Positions 19,230 to 28,742 are shown, numbered from the stretch's first letter. The stretch is DNA of 64,000 nucleotides from Pectobacterium polonicum (GCF_005497185.1 NZ_RJTN01000012.1:1-64000); one strand, 5' to 3'. The notes: generated by a model not told the origin, from the sequence alone. Made by a program: numbers and translations.

Positions 19230-19274
19230 TTAGTCCCGAGATGTCCTGCAAAGAATCAGAGTAAGTGTTGTCAT
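19230..19274 (-). CDS. Possible 14-residue leader peptide upstream of rtcB-prfH
   Basis: An ATG at 19274-19272 preceded by AAAGGAG at a good 8-9 nt distance begins a 14-codon ORF, MTTLTLILCRTSRD, ending in TAA 83 bp before rtcB. The strong ribosome site ahead of so short a frame, on the same strand as rtcB-prfH, suggests a translated leader whose decoding could control the downstream repair genes. No strong attenuator hairpin was found between it and rtcB. It could also be the broken remains of a longer gene. Confidence 0.35.
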   Translation of the reverse strand: MTTLTLILCRTSRD

Positions 19275-19377
19275 GATGTCGTCTCCTTTGTCAGTGGGGG
19301 AATGGGTGAAAAAGCGTCGGCATAATACTCAAGTGGCGACCATCGCGCAATACCTGCGATGGCCGTTATGGTTTTTT

Positions 19378-19419
19378 CCGCTTTTGTGCGACGGGATAAA
19401 AATAGTGACACAAAAGCGG
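19378..19419. terminator. Inverted repeat downstream of the Cache chemoreceptor
   Basis: CCGCTTTTGTG and CACAAAAGCGG, perfect 11-bp arms separated by 20 bp, start 16 bp after the chemoreceptor stop. A second short stem, CCATCGC/GCGATGG, lies at 19340-19362. Neither has a T-run on the minus strand; on the plus strand the second is followed by TTTTTT. Probably transcript ends. Confidence 0.4.
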
Positions 19420-19434
19420 ATACCTTACTGATTT

Positions 19435-21375
19435 TTAAATACGGAAGACGCTGACCAACTCGCTGAGGTGGTGGCCTTTCTGACGCAGACTCTGCGCGGT
19501 GTCTTCCGAGTTGTTGACCAGAATGGCGTTTTCTTGTGTTGCCTGACCAATCTGTACAATCGCGATGTTCACCTGACTGATACCGGCGGACTGCTCGCGT
19601 GAGGCGATATCAATATCGTTCACGATGGTGCTGACTTGCAGGATGCGGTTGCGCAAGTCGTCCATTACCGCCTGCGTTTTTTCTGAGAAATGGTAGCCCG
19701 CTTCGATTTTCTCCAGTGACTCATCAATCAAGCTTTCGATCTCTTTCACCGCAGTAGAACTGCGCTGTGCCAGCGCGCGCACTTCAGCCGCAACCACGGC
19801 GAAGCCTCTGCCGTGCTCGCCCGCACGAGCGGCTTCTACGGCAGCATTAAGTGCCAGAATATTGGTCTGGAAAGCGATGGATTCGATCACCGTCGTGATA
19901 TCGGCGATCCGCTGCGATGAATTTTTGATATCACTCATCGTAGAAACCGAGTCGGTGACGGTTTGGCTGCCGTTGCGTGCCGCCGCTGCGCTCTGTTCTG
20001 CCAGATCTTTGGCGGCGGAGACATTATCGGCATTCTGCTTCACGCTGGCGGAGAGTTGCTCCATGCTGGCAGAGGTTTCTTCGACGCTACTGGCCTGAAG
20101 GGCAATCTGCTCGCTGATATTTTCGCTATCAGCGGCAAGCGCATCGGTGCTGGCACTGATTTCCTCAGAAGAGCTTCTTACCTGCGACACGATAGTCGTT
20201 AACCCCTGCCCGATGCCGTTAATCGCATCGATCAGGCGACCCACTTCATCGCCCCGGTTGCTGGAAAGCGTGGCCGTCAGGTTACCGGCAGAAAATTGTT
20301 CTGCCACTTTGACGATTTCAACCAGCGGCTGGCTCAGCCATTTGCGCGTCAACACGACAAAGAATGCAGCGAAGAGCAGAACCAGAATAATGCCACCGCC
20401 CAAAAACAGGTTTCGAGTACGGTTAATCTCCGCCATCAGGCTTTCCTTGCTGATAGTACCAGCCACAATCCAGTTCCACTGTGGAATACTGCGGTACACC
20501 ATGATCCGGGTTTTTTCTTCGCCCGTCATCGTGTTGTTGTCGTATTCGATCGTACCATTACCGGTTGCCAGTACTTTCTCTAATGCACCTTCTGACCAGT
20601 CAGGGCGTTGGTTGGCATTGCTTTGGTGGTAAAGATAGTTACCCGCATCCTTTCCTTTTTTCGAGCTAAGGACAAAGAAATGGCCTGTCTCACCCATTTT
20701 CTTGTTCAGAATAGTTTGTTGCATCTCGGTAAATTGCTTCGTGATATCGACGCCGACGAACAGAATACCGATGACCTTGTTTTCACTATCGCGTATCGGC
20801 TGATACTGGGTGATGTACTGTTTGCCGAATAGGGTTGCTAACCCACTGTAGGTTTCACCTTTCATGACAAGTGCATAGGCCGGGCTTTCACGATCGAGTT
20901 TGGTACCCATTGCGCGCGATCCATCTTCTTTCTTCAGTGAAGTGGTGATGCGCGTAAAATCTTCTCCATCGCGGACGAAAATTGTTGAGATGGCGTGAGT
21001 GCGGCTCAGAAAGTCATCCGTCACCTCGGTGTTGAGGTTCAATACCGTATCGCCAGCCTTTAGTGTCGGCTGAGGTGTGTTGCCGAAAGGGGTACGGTTA
21101 ACGGTATCCAGTGAAAACCGCGTCGGCAGAAAGCTCGCCAGCAGCCGTGTATAGTTGCTGACCTCGGCTTGTAGGCTGGTATCGTACATGTTGATCATGT
21201 CGGTGACTCCATTCACCTGGCTCTGCATATCATTGAGGGTCAACGATTTTAGTTGATCGCCTGCGGAGCGGGTCAGAGTAAGGGTGAACGCAATGAACAA
21301 TATCGCCACGCTTAGGGAGGCGATAATTGATAACTTGATACCCAAACCCCAGTGCTTAAAGGAAAGTCCCAACAT
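19435..21375 (-). CDS. Methyl-accepting chemotaxis protein with periplasmic Cache sensor
   Basis: 646 residues, the longest receptor in the window. Membrane helix at about residues 14-33, a roughly 270-residue periplasmic region of the Cache_3-Cache_2 type ([23 protein letters not shown] and [14 protein letters not shown]), a second helix [23 protein letters not shown], then the signalling domain with [18 protein letters not shown]. Cache receptors commonly bind organic acids or amino acids directly; the ligand here is unknown. Preceded by a sigma-28-like promoter and, further up, an FNR box. Confidence 0.94.
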   Translation of the reverse strand: MLGLSFKHWGLGIKLSIIASLSVAILFIAFTLTLTRSAGDQLKSLTLNDMQSQVNGVTDMINMYDTSLQAEVSNYTRLLASFLPTRFSLDTVNRTPFGNTPQPTLKAGDTVLNLNTEVTDDFLSRTHAISTIFVRDGEDFTRITTSLKKEDGSRAMGTKLDRESPAYALVMKGETYSGLATLFGKQYITQYQPIRDSENKVIGILFVGVDITKQFTEMQQTILNKKMGETGHFFVLSSKKGKDAGNYLYHQSNANQRPDWSEGALEKVLATGNGTIEYDNNTMTGEEKTRIMVYRSIPQWNWIVAGTISKESLMAEINRTRNLFLGGGIILVLLFAAFFVVLTRKWLSQPLVEIVKVAEQFSAGNLTATLSSNRGDEVGRLIDAINGIGQGLTTIVSQVRSSSEEISASTDALAADSENISEQIALQASSVEETSASMEQLSASVKQNADNVSAAKDLAEQSAAAARNGSQTVTDSVSTMSDIKNSSQRIADITTVIESIAFQTNILALNAAVEAARAGEHGRGFAVVAAEVRALAQRSSTAVKEIESLIDESLEKIEAGYHFSEKTQAVMDDLRNRILQVSTIVNDIDIASREQSAGISQVNIAIVQIGQATQENAILVNNSEDTAQSLRQKGHHLSELVSVFRI

Positions 21376-21428
21376 ATGTGTGTCTCTTATAATAAAAAAG
21401 GTTATTTTTTAGTCTTACTTCACATGCG

Positions 21429-21455
21429 TTAACGGCAGTAAATAAAAAAAATTTA
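21429..21455 (-). promoter_or_regulatory. Sigma-28 (FliA)-like promoter for the Cache chemoreceptor
   Basis: Minus strand TAAA-N15-GCCGTTAA: perfect -35, exact spacing, one mismatch in the -10 (T for A). It lies 54 bp upstream of the chemoreceptor ATG. Confidence 0.65.
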
Positions 21456-21485
21456 ATCACGGAGTGTAAATATCCATTTCAGTAA

Positions 21486-21499
21486 TTGATCCTGATCAA
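21486..21499. promoter_or_regulatory. FNR box between the Cache chemoreceptor and yjfP
   Basis: TTGAT-CCTG-ATCAA is an exact match to the FNR consensus palindrome, in the 296-bp divergent intergenic region. Its centre is about 70 bp upstream of the predicted chemoreceptor transcript start and about 180 bp from the yjfP ATG. This suggests oxygen control of one or both genes. A CRP half-match is poorer, so FNR is the better reading. Confidence 0.6.
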
Positions 21500-21671
21500 T
21501 GCAATTTTTTTATTTACATAAATGCGCTGCTTAAATAAGCATGAAATTAATAACATTACTGAGATAGGAAGAGTGTTGTGAGCGGGTTTTATCGTAAAAG
21601 GTTGTGAGCTTGTTGCTAAATACGATTTCGCTACATAAAAGTGTGCTGACAGAACGGAATACGAGGGAAAT

Positions 21672-22457
21672 ATGGTTGAAATGTCACTGGATAAACTCGG
21701 CAGCGGTATAGATGTGATTCATGCGGTGCCTGCGGGAAGAAGGGAACAGCCTCTACCGACGATTTTTTTCTTCCACGGTTACTGCTCGTCAAAAGAGGTG
21801 TATTCGTATTTTGGCTATGCGCTGGCTCAGGCTGGATTCAGAGTGATTCTACCCGATGCCGCCATGCACGGTGCCCGTTATGACGGGGATGAAGCACAGC
21901 GGTTGCGTCATTTTTGGGATATCCTGCAATCGAACATCGAAGAACTTCCTGATTATGTCGCGGAATACCGGCAACGTGGCCTGATCGACGGGGAACGGGT
22001 TGGCGTTTGCGGCGCGTCACTTGGCGGAATGAGCGCACTGGGGTGCATGGCTCGCTATCCTTGGATTACGGCGGTGGCGGCATTTATGGGTTCCGGCTAC
22101 TTCTCCACGTTATCCTCAACGCTATTTCCTCCGGTTCCGGCCGATCGCGAAGAGAATCAGGCTGAGTTACTGGCGTTAGCGACCCAGCTCGCTGATTACG
22201 ATGTCACCACGCGCCTGGAGGCGCTGTCCAATCGGCCGCTGTTGGTGTGGCACGGTGAGGCGGATGATGTCGTGCCTGCGGCGGAAAGCGCACGTCTCCA
22301 TCAGGCATTACAGGCGCGTGATCAACTGGCTAATTTGACGTATTTGACTGAGCCCGGTGTGGCGCATCGCATTACGCCGACGGCCTTGCAGGCGGGGGCT
22401 GGTTTCTTCCAGCGGACACTGTCATTCCACGTTGATTCTGCAAATATCACAGCGTAG
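21672..22457 (+). CDS. yjfP: YjfP-like alpha/beta-hydrolase (esterase)
   Basis: 261 residues. Alpha/beta-hydrolase fold: oxyanion region IFFFHGYCSSKE, nucleophile elbow GASLGG (Ser near residue 117), an acid in LVWHGEADDVVP and a histidine in GVAHRITP close to the C-terminus, completing the Ser-Asp-His triad. E. coli YjfP is a short-chain carboxylesterase, and the order and spacing agree. Stands alone upstream of the rpsF operon. Start ATG at 21672 follows GAGGG. Confidence 0.9.
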   Translation: MVEMSLDKLGSGIDVIHAVPAGRREQPLPTIFFFHGYCSSKEVYSYFGYALAQAGFRVILPDAAMHGARYDGDEAQRLRHFWDILQSNIEELPDYVAEYRQRGLIDGERVGVCGASLGGMSALGCMARYPWITAVAAFMGSGYFSTLSSTLFPPVPADREENQAELLALATQLADYDVTTRLEALSNRPLLVWHGEADDVVPAAESARLHQALQARDQLANLTYLTEPGVAHRITPTALQAGAGFFQRTLSFHVDSANITA

Positions 22458-22477
22458 AAAACTTCTGTGTTTCTTCC

Positions 22478-22506
22478 TTGTGTTCTTTAATGTCGAGCAC
22501 TATACT
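22478..22506 (+). promoter_or_regulatory. Sigma-70 promoter of the rpsF operon
   Basis: TTGTGT-N17-TATACT, a good -35/-10 pair 100 bp before the rpsF start and just upstream of the S6:S18-type leader. Confidence 0.55.
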
Positions 22507-22543
22507 TACGCGTCATTTTTTCAGCCGCACACATACACGTTCC

Positions 22544-22582
22544 TTGCCTCCACGGGCCGCGGTTGACCCAGACAGGAGGCTG
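22544..22582 (+). promoter_or_regulatory. S6:S18 ribosomal-protein leader element
   Basis: In the rpsF 5' leader a stem GCCTCC / GGAGGC encloses a smaller GGG...CCC helix with CCG in the internal part. This is the layout of the known S6:S18 complex-binding motif that gives feedback control of the rpsF-rpsR operon in many bacteria. It ends 24 bp before the rpsF ATG. Recognised from layout, not from a covariance search. Confidence 0.6.
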
Positions 22583-22587
22583 AATAA

Positions 22588-22998
<411 letters not shown>

Positions 22999-23003
22999 TT
23001 GTT

Positions 23004-23556
<553 letters not shown>

Positions 23557-23597
23557 TCGGCCACTGTCCATTAACGAGACTTTGAGAGGATAAAGTA

Positions 23598-24050
23598 ATG
23601 CAAGTTATTCTGCTTGATAAAGTAGCAAACCTGGGCAGCCTGGGTGATCAGGTAAACGTTAAAGCGGGCTATGCTCGTAACTTCTTGGTTCCGCAGGGCA
23701 AAGCTGTGCCGGCAACTAAGAAAAACGTTGAGTTCTTCGAAGCACGCCGTGCTGAACTGGAAGCCAAACTGGCTGACGTTCTGGCTGCTGCTGAAGCTCG
23801 CGCCGCTAAGATCAAAGAACTGGGTAGCGTTACCATCGCGTCTAAAGCAGGCGACGAAGGTAAACTGTTCGGTTCCATCGGTACTCGCGATATCGCTGAT
23901 GCGGTAACGGCTGCCGGTGTTGACATTGCTAAGAGCGAAGTTCGCCTGCCGAACGGCGTTCTGCGTACTCTGGGTGAGCACGAAGTGAGCTTCCAGGTAC
24001 ACAGCGATGTATTTGCTGAGCTGAATGTCGTTGTTGTTGCTGAAGCATAA
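23598..24050 (+). CDS. rplI: 50S ribosomal protein L9
   Basis: 150 residues. N-terminal rRNA-binding domain [32 protein letters not shown], long central helix ([26 protein letters not shown]) and C-terminal domain ending [11 protein letters not shown]9 reaches from the L1 stalk and helps maintain reading frame. Last gene of the operon, followed by a terminator. Confidence 0.98.
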   Translation: MQVILLDKVANLGSLGDQVNVKAGYARNFLVPQGKAVPATKKNVEFFEARRAELEAKLADVLAAAEARAAKIKELGSVTIASKAGDEGKLFGSIGTRDIADAVTAAGVDIAKSEVRLPNGVLRTLGEHEVSFQVHSDVFAELNVVVVAEA

Positions 24051-24090
24051 TTCACGTTTATCGTCGAATTAACACTTTAGTTAACATGTG

Positions 24091-24116
24091 AAACGCTGGC
24101 CTTGTGCCAGCGTTTT
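24091..24116 (+). terminator. Rho-independent terminator after rplI
   Basis: AAACGCTGGC-CTTGT-GCCAGCGTTTT, a 10-bp stem ending in a T-run, 40 bp past the rplI stop. Confidence 0.88.
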
Positions 24117-24189
24117 GCATTTTAGGGATTGGGAAATGGACTATCCTTACCTGACTACCCTAAAAAGGAGACGCTAAAAAGGAGGCCGT

Positions 24190-24552
24190 ATGTTCGATTT
24201 GATTCACCTCATCCGCGTGTATGACGCGCACGCCCCTTTCTCTTCCCCCACTTTTCTTATTGACCGCCTGTGGCCGCGTGGTATCAGTAAAACGCGTCTG
24301 GAAGGGGTTGAGTGGTTTAAAGACATTGCGCCGAGCAGCGAGCTGCGAAAATGGTTCCACGCTGAACCTGAACGTTGGGCGGAGTTTGTGGATTATTATC
24401 GTAATGAGTTAGCGCAGGGGACGGCGTGCAACAGGCTGTTGGCGTTATTGGAGCAGAAGAAGACCATTACGCTGCTTTATGGCAGTAAGGATGCGCAGCA
24501 CAACCATGCTCTCGTCCTGCGCAATGTCCTATTGGAGCGGCTGGCCCACTAG
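24190..24552 (+). CDS. DUF488 family protein
   Basis: 120 residues. Family signature FLIDRLWPRGISKTRL near residue 23, WFKDIAPSSELRKWF and a C-terminal ITLLYGSKDAQHNHALVLRNVL; this is the YeaO-like branch of DUF488. Biochemical function not established. Start ATG at 24190 follows AAGGAGGCCGT. Its TAG shares the CTAG tetranucleotide with the stop of the convergent ytfB gene, so the two genes overlap by 4 bp. Confidence 0.85.
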   Translation: MFDLIHLIRVYDAHAPFSSPTFLIDRLWPRGISKTRLEGVEWFKDIAPSSELRKWFHAEPERWAEFVDYYRNELAQGTACNRLLALLEQKKTITLLYGSKDAQHNHALVLRNVLLERLAH

Positions 24553-25262
24553 CGTGTGCGGGTGAACGCCCCGTCCGCACCGCGCGTGAACCTAATCGTC
24601 TGGTTTGCTGTGGTTTCGATTTCCAACTCAGCCACCATGCCTTGAGCATTCAGCTGTAATTTGACCGCCTGACCCGCCCGCAAATTACTGAGCGGCTTAT
24701 CCCGGCCTTCCACCTGCGCCATCGCGAACACATCGCTGACGGGCAAATTGTTATCACGAAAGAGCTGTGCCAGCGTTTGCCCTGATGATATCTCATAGTT
24801 CCGCCACGGCGCTGACTGCTGAGCCGGTGGCGGTGTAGACGCATGTTGCTGTTGTGACGTGGAAGGCGGATTTTCAATAATCACGGCCTGCATCGCGGCC
24901 TGATTATCCGCCTGAGTAAGCGGTACGGGTGTGCTACGTGCAGGCTGCGGATGTTGCGCGCTGTAAGGCCAGAGCAAGACGACCAGCAGCAGTGCGATAG
25001 CGATTAAAATCCAGCGACGATGGAGGAGAGGCAACGGTTCCATCCAGTGGTAGCTGTCGGGCAGATGCCAGATTTTTTGCAGCGTGACACTCATACGTTC
25101 ACGCAGGGAAGGGGGAGACAGACGCTCCTGCTCTTCATTAGCCTCATCATTTTCTACGGCTACAGCATCTGAGGGCTGCCGCTGGATAATTCGCTGGCAG
25201 AAGTGCACTAGCGTTTGATAATCCCAGGTGGTTTTCCGCTTCCTGGGCGCAATTCTGCCCAT
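24549..25262 (-). CDS. ytfB: YtfB-like OapA-domain cell-envelope protein
   Basis: 237 residues. A cytoplasmic N-terminal region, an OapA-N-like segment LHRRWILIAIALLLVVLLWPY forming one membrane helix near residues 82-102, a proline/glutamine-rich periplasmic linker, and a C-terminal LysM-like OapA domain with SSGQTLAQLFRDNNLPVSDVFAMAQVEG and RFTRGADGAFTRTR. E. coli YtfB affects cell division and binds glycans, and Haemophilus OapA mediates attachment. The N-terminus is about 50 residues longer than E. coli YtfB; the ATG at 25262 has GAGAGG upstream. Convergent with the DUF488 gene. Confidence 0.87.
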   Translation of the reverse strand: MGRIAPRKRKTTWDYQTLVHFCQRIIQRQPSDAVAVENDEANEEQERLSPPSLRERMSVTLQKIWHLPDSYHWMEPLPLLHRRWILIAIALLLVVLLWPYSAQHPQPARSTPVPLTQADNQAAMQAVIIENPPSTSQQQHASTPPPAQQSAPWRNYEISSGQTLAQLFRDNNLPVSDVFAMAQVEGRDKPLSNLRAGQAVKLQLNAQGMVAELEIETTANQTIRFTRGADGAFTRTR

Positions 25263-25615
25263 GGTGACCTCTCTTACTACAATTCAGTATAAAAACAGTC
25301 ATATAAAAAACGCATCAGATAAAAATGATGTCATTAACCACGCTATGCCAACAATAACGCTGCGTCAGCATAAAAACCGTATCAGGATAAGAATGCGTTC
25401 AGTATACCGATAATTTCCCTTAGCTGACCAGTTAACACGTTGATGATCAAGGCAGCCGATGTGTTAGGAATAGTAGAATCACCAGTATAGGCCAGCTTCC
25501 GGCAATGGCTTGGCTCGCGTTCAGTTAACGTGATTACCTGCACACAGGATTTTACCCCAATCCCTGTCGCTGTTATGCTGCGCTTTCAGTTTTTTACAGA
25601 TTAAAAGGAACATCC

Positions 25616-26236
25616 ATGACAACTCCTTCTTTTGATAGCGTCGAAGCGCAGGCAAGTTACGGCATCGGCTTACAGGTTGGTCAACAGTTACAGGAATCAG
25701 GGCTTGAAGGTCTGATCCCAGAAGCCCTGCTTGCTGGTCTACGCGATGCGCTGGAAGGTAACGCGCCTGCGGTGCCTGTGGATGTGGTTCATCGTGCGCT
25801 GCGTGAAATTCATGAGCGTGCTGATGCCGTGCGTCGCGATCGCCAACAGGTGCTGGCGGTAGAAGGCCAACAGTTCCTGGCGGAAAACGCGCAGAAAGAA
25901 GGCGTGGATAGCACGGAATCTGGTCTGCAATTCCGCGTGTTAACACAGGGCGAAGGGGCGATTCCTGCTCGTCAGGATCGTGTTCGTGTGCATTACACCG
26001 GTCGCCTGATTGACGGCAGCGTGTTCGACAGCTCCGTTGAGCGTGGTCAACCTGCTGAGTTCCCGGTCAGCGGCGTCATTCCTGGTTGGATTGAGGCGTT
26101 GACGCTGATGCCAGTCGGTTCTAAGTGGGAGCTTTATATCCCGCATAATCTGGCGTATGGCGAACGTGGTGCCGGTGCTTCCATTCCGCCGTTCAGCGCG
26201 CTGATTTTTGAAGTGGAACTGTTGGAGATTCTGTAA
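25616..26236 (+). CDS. fklB: FKBP22-type peptidyl-prolyl cis-trans isomerase
   Basis: 206 residues. N-terminal dimerisation helices ([16 protein letters not shown]...[21 protein letters not shown]) and a C-terminal FKBP domain from about 95: [34 protein letters not shown] and [24 protein letters not shown] carry the active-site residues. Matches E. coli FklB (FKBP22), here without a signal peptide, so cytosolic. The 353 bp between ytfB and fklB are divergent upstream sequence with no gene seen. Followed by a terminator. Confidence 0.95.
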   Translation: MTTPSFDSVEAQASYGIGLQVGQQLQESGLEGLIPEALLAGLRDALEGNAPAVPVDVVHRALREIHERADAVRRDRQQVLAVEGQQFLAENAQKEGVDSTESGLQFRVLTQGEGAIPARQDRVRVHYTGRLIDGSVFDSSVERGQPAEFPVSGVIPGWIEALTLMPVGSKWELYIPHNLAYGERGAGASIPPFSALIFEVELLEIL

Positions 26237-26249
26237 TCTCCAGACAAAA

Positions 26250-26276
26250 AAAGGCGCTCATTGAGCGCCTTTGTTA
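26250..26276 (+). terminator. Rho-independent terminator after fklB
   Basis: AAGGCGCTCA / TTGAGCGCCTT, a near-loopless palindrome forming an 8-bp stem, followed by TGTTATTTTT, 15 bp past the fklB stop. Confidence 0.85.
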
Positions 26277-26312
26277 TTTTTCTACTGACTTTCTTTTTTT
26301 ATTGAAACGACA

Positions 26313-26978
26313 TTACTCACCGCGCAGCGCGCGTGGGAACAGCAAATTGTTTTCCAGATGGATGTGTTCCATCAGATCGGTAATGAACTCGTTGATACCT
26401 GAGTACAGTGCGCGCCAGGTGTTGCAGGCACCTTCTGGTGGCACGACGCCGTTGGTCAGCTCTTTGACCACTTCCACATCACGTCCCGCGTCATCGTGCT
26501 CATGCTCCATCACTGAAATCGGTGCGGCAGCATTTGCCCCCATTCCCTGACTAATCATTGGGAACAAGATGCGCTCTTCTTTCATCATATGCTGGGACAG
26601 CTCGTTATAGATGGCGGTCAGCTGGTTTGCGAGGCCGTGCGGGCAATCGGCTTTATCGTGATGCACGCGCTCGACTTTTTCTGCCATCAGAATCAGTTCC
26701 GGCAATTGTTCACGGTGGCGATCGTGAAAGCGAGGAATGATGTACGCGATAATGTCAGCCAGTGGTGCTTCACGCCAGTCTCGTGCATCAGAAGGCTGTG
26801 CGGCCAGCTCATTTAATTGGGCTTCTAGTTCATCGATATTGAGATCTTTTTTGCCAGCTGCACGGCTTAGCGTTTGTTTTCCGCCGCAGCAGAAGTCCAG
26901 ATTGAGTTCACGAAAGAGTTTGGTGGCGCGCGGAATAGCGATAGCCAGTTCACCCAGGGATTGATCGCGATATGCCAT
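26313..26978 (-). CDS. ytfE: YtfE (RIC), iron-sulfur cluster repair di-iron protein
   Basis: 221 residues from [16 protein letters not shown], matching the E. coli start; six further in-frame codons upstream were not used. The N-terminal ScdA domain carries [11 protein letters not shown]. The hemerythrin-like domain supplies metal ligands: [36 protein letters not shown] and [18 protein letters not shown]. YtfE helps restore iron-sulfur clusters after nitrosative and oxidative damage and is strongly NsrR-repressed in E. coli. A matching operator lies directly upstream, and nsrR is in the same window. Confidence 0.96.
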   Translation of the reverse strand: MAYRDQSLGELAIAIPRATKLFRELNLDFCCGGKQTLSRAAGKKDLNIDELEAQLNELAAQPSDARDWREAPLADIIAYIIPRFHDRHREQLPELILMAEKVERVHHDKADCPHGLANQLTAIYNELSQHMMKEERILFPMISQGMGANAAAPISVMEHEHDDAGRDVEVVKELTNGVVPPEGACNTWRALYSGINEFITDLMEHIHLENNLLFPRALRGE

Positions 26979-27007
26979 GATGATGCCTCTCAACAAATGC
27001 AGTTTAT

Positions 27008-27030
27008 AAATTGCATTTTAAATGCATCTT
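27008..27030. promoter_or_regulatory. NsrR operator upstream of ytfE
   Basis: On the minus strand a 23-bp site reads AAGATGCATTT-A-AAATGCAATTT, two AAGATGCATTT-like arms around one central base, very close to the full palindromic enterobacterial NsrR site. It is 30 bp upstream of the ytfE ATG, where binding would block transcription. Confidence 0.8.
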
Positions 27031-27079
27031 TATGTGTTGAATATACCGCTTACGAGGTAGGCGGTAAAAGTATACCGTG

Positions 27080-27334
27080 CTACTGCACGGTATTGCGTGT
27101 CTCAAGCGGCTGCGTGATGGTGTGTAAGAGCGCGGGAATATCCATTCTTGGCAACACCACTTCAATGAGCGATAAGAGGGATTCTGCGTTAACTTGTTCA
27201 ATGACCCTGTCGATCTCCGTCGTTGCGTTCTCGATGGTGAGGCTGGCTTGCGCAACGGTAACATCGCGGTTTCCTCTATGAATGACGGATATTCTGCAAT
27301 TAAGTATTGGCGCTAAGGTGAATATTTCTAATAT
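27080..27334 (-). pseudogene. Start-less 84-codon open frame beside ytfE, possible gene remnant
   Basis: A minus-strand frame bounded by TAA (27337-27335) and TAG (27082-27080) has 84 sense codons with protein-like composition: CRISVIHRGNRDVTVAQASL, then TIENATTEIDRVIEQVNAES, LLSLIEVVLPRMDIPALL. The alternating hydrophobic pattern looks like a strand-helix domain of ACT type, but I do not recognise a family. There is no in-frame ATG, GTG or TTG in the first 58 codons. It may be the C-terminal remains of a decayed gene, use an unusual start, or be chance. The rest of 27335-27568 is AT-rich upstream DNA of the next gene. Confidence 0.3.
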
Positions 27335-27568
27335 TTATTCCCTATGGTTAATCCTTAATCCTGCACTTATTCGTGCTTGAGAGGGTTTTTAGTATTAAAT
27401 TTATTAATGAATTAATTAGTAGCTAGCTGATGAATAGCGTGCGCTGTCGTTAGCGAAACGTTAAGAACGGTAAAGTCAGGAAAATGCGCATTTATCTGAT
27501 AGTGATGCAGAGGAATTCCCCGTATATCTCTGTCAGGCCGCAGTCGCGGTGAGCAAGGAGTACCCCTT

Positions 27569-27991
27569 ATGTTTAAGCCACTCGTCATCAGTGCCCTGTT
27601 TGTGGGAATGTTTGCGGTTATGCCCGCGCCAGAGGCTAAGGGTGCCAGCATCGATCTGATGCCCGGCGTCACGTTGAATATCGGCGAGCGTGACAGACGT
27701 GGTAACTACTGGGATGGCTATGACTGGCGCAGCGAGCGTTGGTGGCAGGAGCACCGGGGTTACTATCGTGGTGAGCGTAATCGGCACGGTTACTACTGGG
27801 ATGGCTGGCGCTGGCGGGATGCTCGCTGGTGGCGTGAGAGCCAGCACGAGAGACGTGATTTTGAGAAGCGCCGTTTTGATCCTCCGCGCTATGTTGACGA
27901 GCGGGGCCCGCGTCGCGGTGATTGGGATAGGCGTGGACATGAGCGAGGAAATGGCTATTACCGCAATGGGCGAGGGTCGTTCCGCGATTAG
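27569..27991 (+). CDS. DUF2502 (YpeC-like) small exported protein
   Basis: 140 residues. A signal peptide (MFKPLVISALFVGMFAVMPAPEAKG|A) is followed by IDLMPGVTLNIGERDRRGNYWDGYDW and then an extremely Trp/Tyr/Arg-rich region: NYWDGYDW, RWWQEH, GYYWDGWRW, RWWRES, and an Arg/Gly/Asp-rich tail. The GNYWDG repeat and size match DUF2502 proteins such as E. coli YpeC. Predicted periplasmic; function unknown. The start ATG follows GAGTACCCCTT, a weak ribosome site; AGGAG lies further up at spacing 11. Confidence 0.8.
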   Translation: MFKPLVISALFVGMFAVMPAPEAKGASIDLMPGVTLNIGERDRRGNYWDGYDWRSERWWQEHRGYYRGERNRHGYYWDGWRWRDARWWRESQHERRDFEKRRFDPPRYVDERGPRRGDWDRRGHERGNGYYRNGRGSFRD

Positions 27992-27994
27992 CTA

Positions 27995-28023
27995 AATAAA
28001 AAAGCGCCGCGAAAGGGCGGCGC
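27995..28023 (-). terminator. Rho-independent terminator of the flavodoxin gene
   Basis: Minus strand GCGCCGC-CCTTTC-GCGGCGC followed by TTTTTTATTT, 21 bp past the flavodoxin stop. It lies just after the convergent DUF2502 stop and probably serves both genes. Confidence 0.9.
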
Positions 28024-28044
28024 ATGTTCGTCAGCGAAGGGCGT

Positions 28045-28599
28045 TTAGTTTGCCAGTTTTGCGGCGATGTCTGCGATGCGCTGGCCATACAGCTTACCCG
28101 TTGCCAGATCGCCGGCGACGACTTCATCTGCGCTGGCATCAGAAGGCGTTTGTGCCAACAGGCCGACGGAACCACCGAGGTTGTTCAGATCGTCACGTTT
28201 TGCCGCTTTGGCATTGGAAGGCAACTGGTTCAGGCTGACCCAAATCCCGCCGTGCTGTGAAGCCAGCGTTTGCAGATAAATCAGCGTAACCTGTTTGTCC
28301 CCATTCAGGCTGGCACTGTTAGTAAAGCCGCCAAACACTTTGTTGCTCCAACTGCGGGACATCCAAACTTTAGAGCTGGCATCTGCAAATTTCTTGAACT
28401 GCCAGGGAACGCCGCCCATGTATGTCGGTGCACCGAAAATGATCGCGTCGGCAGCGGCGAGTTGCTCCCACTCTGCATCGGTAATATTCCCTTCTGCATC
28501 AATCGCAATCAGCGCTGCTTGCGCGCCTTCTGCTACGGATTGTGCCAGACGTTGTGTGTGGCCATAGCCGGAATGATAAATAACGACGTTTTTTGACAT
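28045..28599 (-). CDS. Flavodoxin-family NAD(P)H-dependent oxidoreductase (WrbA-like)
   Basis: 184 residues from MSKNVVIYHSGYGHTQRLAQSV, the flavodoxin-like FMN phosphate loop, then DAIIFGAPTYMGGVPWQFKKF, which binds the flavin ring, and KVFGGFTNSASLNGDK. It belongs to the flavodoxin/WrbA superfamily and probably reduces quinones or other acceptors through FMN; the exact subfamily is uncertain. The ATG at 28599 is preceded by GGGGA. It stands between the DUF2502 gene and cpdB, apparently on its own promoter. Confidence 0.85.
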   Translation of the reverse strand: MSKNVVIYHSGYGHTQRLAQSVAEGAQAALIAIDAEGNITDAEWEQLAAADAIIFGAPTYMGGVPWQFKKFADASSKVWMSRSWSNKVFGGFTNSASLNGDKQVTLIYLQTLASQHGGIWVSLNQLPSNAKAAKRDDLNNLGGSVGLLAQTPSDASADEVVAGDLATGKLYGQRIADIAAKLAN

Positions 28600-28742
28600 T
28601 ATTGTCCCCATTTTTTCTATGTTGTATCGGTATGTAGATAACCTACTTTACACCGAGAAAAGATTATCTCTGTGTCATTACTCTGTAACATTATGATACT
28701 GGAGTAAAAATGGGAGATGATCTGGTTTGAGTCACGGGGCAT

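Noticed and set aside
19260-19360. Sigma-54 promoter upstream of rtcB as in E. coli rtcBA
   Set aside because: No GG-N10-GC pattern with the surrounding consensus was found, and no rtcR gene is present nearby.
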